A DNA stretch of 64,000 bases, taken from contig NC_039363.1 in NCBI RefSeq assembly GCF_003573695.1, positions 125,037,302 through 125,101,301 of the forward strand. Direction: 5' to 3'. The stretch is from Papaver somniferum. Lineage: Eukaryota > Streptophyta > Magnoliopsida > Ranunculales > Papaveraceae. The position numbers and the translations under genes were made by a program. The notes below the pieces were generated by a model. That model saw nothing but the letters and a program-made list of their open reading frames with translations. It had not been told where the DNA came from and made no database searches. Positions 60,433 to 64,000 of this stretch are shown one piece after another; position 1 is the stretch's first letter, and each line of letters begins with the position of its first letter.

Positions 60433-61955
60433 TCAAGTTGTGTTGAGGTGAACAATGTCTTGCTCACCACAAGTGACTTTTGGATTGTCATCGAACAGAT
60501 CGATTTTAGAACCTTTCACATCCAAATCCATCTTTCCAAAGAACTCATTAAGTTCCAACATCATGGATACTGTTTTCTCCATAGTCATGGAATTTTCGGG
60601 GAGATCATTCATTTTCACACTCAAAACATCATTGACTTTCTTTGGTATCCACTTCTAAGTGCGTTTAGGAATAACTGGAACCTTCTTCCCATTACTCTCT
60701 TCTAGAATTCTCGTAAGAGAATTGGATTGACTATTCTTTTGCAAGTTAGTATTTCTCCAATTGGAAGCATCAGATCTTGTTTTTGTCTTTACGAAGTTAT
60801 CCTTTTGATAACCGTTACGATTGTGAAAAGGATTCGTATAACGTTTATAGGCAAATCTAGGTTTATCACAACACTGATTCCTTTTCCTAAAGGTTGGACA
60901 GTTACAACCTGTAACGTTAAGGGGATTACTATTAACATATGATCTTGGTTTCACAAATTCTTGTGATGCCCAAACGAGAACATCATGAAGTTTCTCATTC
61001 CTTATACGGAAACGACATCTCCTTTCTAGGTGACCTTTATTTCCGCAGTAGTGGCAAACATAAGGAATCTTCTTACCTCGATCCGTGTGTGCTGACTTTG
61101 GAGGTTGATATACTTTGCTCTTTTGAACCTTAATTGACGGTGAAGGTTTTTCACTTTTTCCATCAGTCAAAACCTTTTGTTGAGAAGAATCACTAGCTTT
61201 GACAAATTTTACCTCTTTGCTAATACTTGGAGCATCTATTCCCTTATATCCCAATCCTCATGTTTCACGATGATTTTTACTTACTCCTAGCATAGTGGTT
61301 AACTTGCTTGAACTAGTATTGAACTTTTTCAATTCATCTTCCAACATCTTGGTTTTTATCAAGAGCAGCAGCTAAATCAGCCTCAAGACGTAATCTTCCA
61401 ACATCTTGATTTTTACCTACAGAGAAAAAGCGCTTTCTCTGTCATCAAAACTAACTTGTTGAAAGTTAATCCTTGCTTCAGATTCGGTAAGTTTTTCTTC
61501 CAATGAAAATTACTTTTGATAAAGATTATCACACTCAAGTGACTTCATACGTAGGTTTTCCTCAGAATCCTTGAGGATCGATTCGTTAAAAAGATTCGAA
61601 ACATAAACACCTGGGTAACATCTTCTCAATTGCTTGTTTTTTTTACGGAGAGGAATCAGAAGAGGTGTGACATGAGAAGTTGTCATCTTCTTCTTTTCCA
61701 AAGAATTCAAAACCTTAACATACTCTGAGACTTCCTCATAAACCTCTCTATCAATATCTTAATCACCTTCATCAGAAAATTCATCCAACTGTTCTTCTAG
61801 GAGTGTTTCCCAGTTATCAACAGTTTTTACATTAAGAGAATGTTTAGACATTAACATAGATGTGACAGTTCTCTCAAGTGAATCCAAGCTTTGAAAAGCA
61901 CCTGGTAATTTCTGACCTGGTACATTATTAGAGATAGACTCGCCCATAATCATAT
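60433..61955 (-). pseudogene. Element B gag-like gene with CCHC knuckle
   Basis: Reading right to left, ATG near 61953 gives MIMGESISNNVPGQKLPGAF and an acidic stretch, with a stop near 61759. A second frame (about 61710-61510) is helical and Lys/Glu-rich. The frame 61254-60655 carries the zinc knuckle CHYCGNKGHLERRC (about 61050) and a Cys/Asn/Arg-rich region. It ends at TAG 60655-60657, after which WIPKKVNDVLSVKMNDLPEN continues in frame to 60433. Knuckles of this type bind RNA in retroelement particles. Several stops and frame changes make it a pseudogene. The KxWIPK ending recalls copia SIRE-type gags, an inference only. Confidence 0.7.
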
Positions 61956-61985
61956 TGCTATAAACATCTTTAATGTGTTTGCCTG

Positions 61986-61998
61986 CTCTGATACCAAT
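61986..61998 (-). promoter_or_regulatory. Primer binding site of element B
   Basis: On the minus strand ATTGGTATCAGAG lies next to the 5' LTR end TTTTCA, an exact initiator tRNA-Met type site. Confidence 0.9.
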
Positions 61999-64000
61999 TG
62001 AAAATGCGGGGGTCTAACAACCACACCCAACAATTCGTTTGGCAATATGAGAGGACTTACTCCAATATACTTTCTAGAGAATCAACTAGACAGTCAGACT
62101 CAATCTAGAGAAAGGTATATCAAAGAGTTTAATACCTCTAACTCTTAATTCAATCCGCAATCATAAAACAAAAATCTGCGAGCCCGATTGAATATAAGAG
62201 GAGTTACTTGAACGGTACCAAAGACCAATTTCAAGTGTCAATCAATGTAAATCAACAACCAAAGGTTGGATATTCTAATTGATTGATCTTAACAAACAAA
62301 TGTAATATTTCAATTTTATAACAAAATATAATGCGGAAAAGAAATAACACAGACACCAGAATTTTTTTAACGAGGAAACCGCAAATGCAGAAAAACCTCG
62401 GGACCTAGTCTACATTGAACACCATATTGTATTAAGCCGCTATAAACTCTAGCCTACTGCCAATTAACTTCGAACTGGAATGTAGTTGAACCCTAATAAA
62501 TCTCACACTGATTCAAGATACAGTTGTGTTCCTTACGTCTCTGATCCCAGCAGGATACGACGCACTTGATTCCCTTAGTTGATCTCACCCACAACCAAGA
62601 GCTGCTACGACCCAAAGTCGAAGACTTTTTAAACAAATCTGTCTCACACAGAAAAGTATATGGATTGAATAAATCTGTCTCCCACAGAAATACCCTAGAG
62701 TTTTTGTTCCGTCTTTTGATAAATCAAGGTGAACAAGAACCAATTGATAAACCGGACTTATATTCCTGAAGAACATCCTGGTATTATCAATCACCTCACA
62801 ATAATCTTAATCGACTAGCAAAACAAGATATTGTGGAATCACAAGCGATGATACGAAGATGTTTGTGGTTACTTTTATCTTGGCTATCGGAGAAATTAAT
62901 ATCGAGTCAATTATTTCAATTGTACTTAATACGATAGAATCAGGCAAGATCAGAACACGCAACTACAAAGAAAATAGTTGGTTCTGGCTTCAGAATCCCG
63001 ATGAAGTCTTTGAAGTCGTTAACCTACAGGGTCTCGATAGAAACCTAAGGATAAAGGAGAATCGACTCTAGTTTATGCAACTAGTAACACACAAGAGGTG
63101 TGGGTATTAGGTTTCCCAGTTTTTAGAGTTCTCCTTTATATAGTTTTCAAATCAGGGTTTGCAATCCAAGTTACCTTGGTAACAAAGCATTCAATATTCA
63201 CCGTTAGATGAAAAACCTGATTAAACCAAGCTAATATCTTTCCTCATTTAGGTTTATATAATCGTACCTAAACGTGTACACCATGTTGGTTCACAAATAG
63301 TTAACCGAGGATAGCCATATGATTACTCTCATATCAACCTTAGTCATCTTAACCATAACTAGTTCAAATGACTCAAATGAAACTAGTTAAAGAGTTGTTC
63401 AATTGCTATGTTTTCATACAATTATACAAGAACACAATTGAAGCAAAATCGGTTTGATTCACTTGAATCAATCATGAACATTATATCCACGGTTTGCTAA
63501 AGATTGCATTCCTTATTATATAAATGTTTATGTTCATGTTCATAACCGATTTTAGAACTTTAACCTTCAAGTATGCAAAGAGTTATGCATACTTGAAATA
63601 CCCGGAATAATATCGAGTTACGCTAGTTACGCAAACGGGTGCGCATACTATGGTTCCCGGACATGGATTACATATGTGCAAGAGTGGACAACATGATATA
63701 TCCAATAATGGTTATGTGTTCTAAATTCTTATTTCAATCATTGAAACTTTCTTAGAGGATGACAACAGCCGTTTTTTCACTCACTATTAGCATCAAAGCA
63801 ATTTTCAAGTTATTGAAATAATCATTGCGAAACATTCCAAGACAATACCAAATGATTGTATCACACAAACCATGTAAGATGTTACTCGGAAATTTTTACA
63901 TGATATAAGATGAACTTGGTCGAAGCGAAAGCTTGCCAACACATATTTCGAGAAATATGTAAGCGAGTTTAACTCAGCTCGAAATCTCAAATGTGTATAT
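61999..64000 (-). repeat. Element B 5' LTR, truncated by window
   Basis: Aligns to 55668-57860 throughout. It has lost about 65 bp near 63240 and most of the minisatellite near 63600. Its start lies outside the window. Confidence 0.9.

Larger units (their letters stand above)
55668..64000 (-). mobile_element. Element B: large-LTR retrotransposon, cut by window end
   Basis: On the minus strand, the 5' LTR occupies 61999 to beyond 64000 and the 3' LTR 55668-58136. A perfect Met-type primer site lies at 61986-61998 and a purine tract at about 58137-58151. LTR ends match those of element A. The 3.9-kb interior has a gag-like gene with a CCHC knuckle and no pol. The 3' interior (58540-58870) matches element A 39930-40320, but the coding part does not. 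Confidence 0.9.

Noticed and set aside
1..64000. CRISPR arrays, tRNA or rRNA genes, bacterial operons
   Set aside because: Looked for and not seen. Periodic repeats here are minisatellites within transposons, without spacer variety or cas-like genes.

Overview
The window looks like a gene-poor stretch of a eudicot nuclear genome: AT-rich DNA, GT-AG introns, plant-only gene families and many nested LTR retrotransposons. The long LTRs remind me of poppy (Papaveraceae), but nothing here proves the species.

Layout. 1-3537: overlapping LTR remnants, one carrying a small poly(A)-tailed retroposon. 3538-8434: a full-length Ty1/copia element with two LTRs, primer site, purine tract and 5-bp target duplication, but a broken gag-pol. 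8610-13203: three small DNA transposons (two are hAT type with perfect 8-bp duplications) around a frameshifted basic secretory protein gene (10579-11312, minus). 14083-14582: a secreted-peptide precursor of the PIP/PIPL type with an upstream ORF. 15880-24261 (minus): a 23-exon REV1 translesion polymerase gene whose splice junctions keep one open frame of about 1119 residues. 24908-25762 (minus): an intronless type I (M-gamma, AGL80-like) MADS-box gene. 27001-28541 (minus): a six-exon atypical bHLH gene. 29935-34400: a probable Mutator-like element carrying an RBM18-type RRM fragment and hairpin-forming minisatellites.

From 34.6 kb to the end the window is nested retrotransposons. Element A (34626-42826, plus) has giant LTRs of about 2.2-2.3 kb, 5-bp target duplications, a Met-type primer site and a purine tract. 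It has no pol and carries two unrecognised ORFs. It sits in an older LTR. Element B (55668 to beyond 64000, minus) has the same LTR family and 3' region but a different ORF set, with a CCHC zinc-knuckle gag. It is inserted in the 3' LTR of a decayed Ty3/gypsy element (51466-55667).

Host genes are confined to about 10.5-28.6 kb: DNA-damage tolerance (REV1), two transcription factors, a secreted signal peptide and a secreted defence-type protein. They share no obvious pathway. The most unusual signal is a set of five hairpins with compensating base changes in the 3' part of element A, one of which is conserved in element B. It is followed by the 33-bp hairpin minisatellite, a 97-bp near-perfect inverted repeat in a REV1 intron, and the exchange of ORF payloads between A and B.
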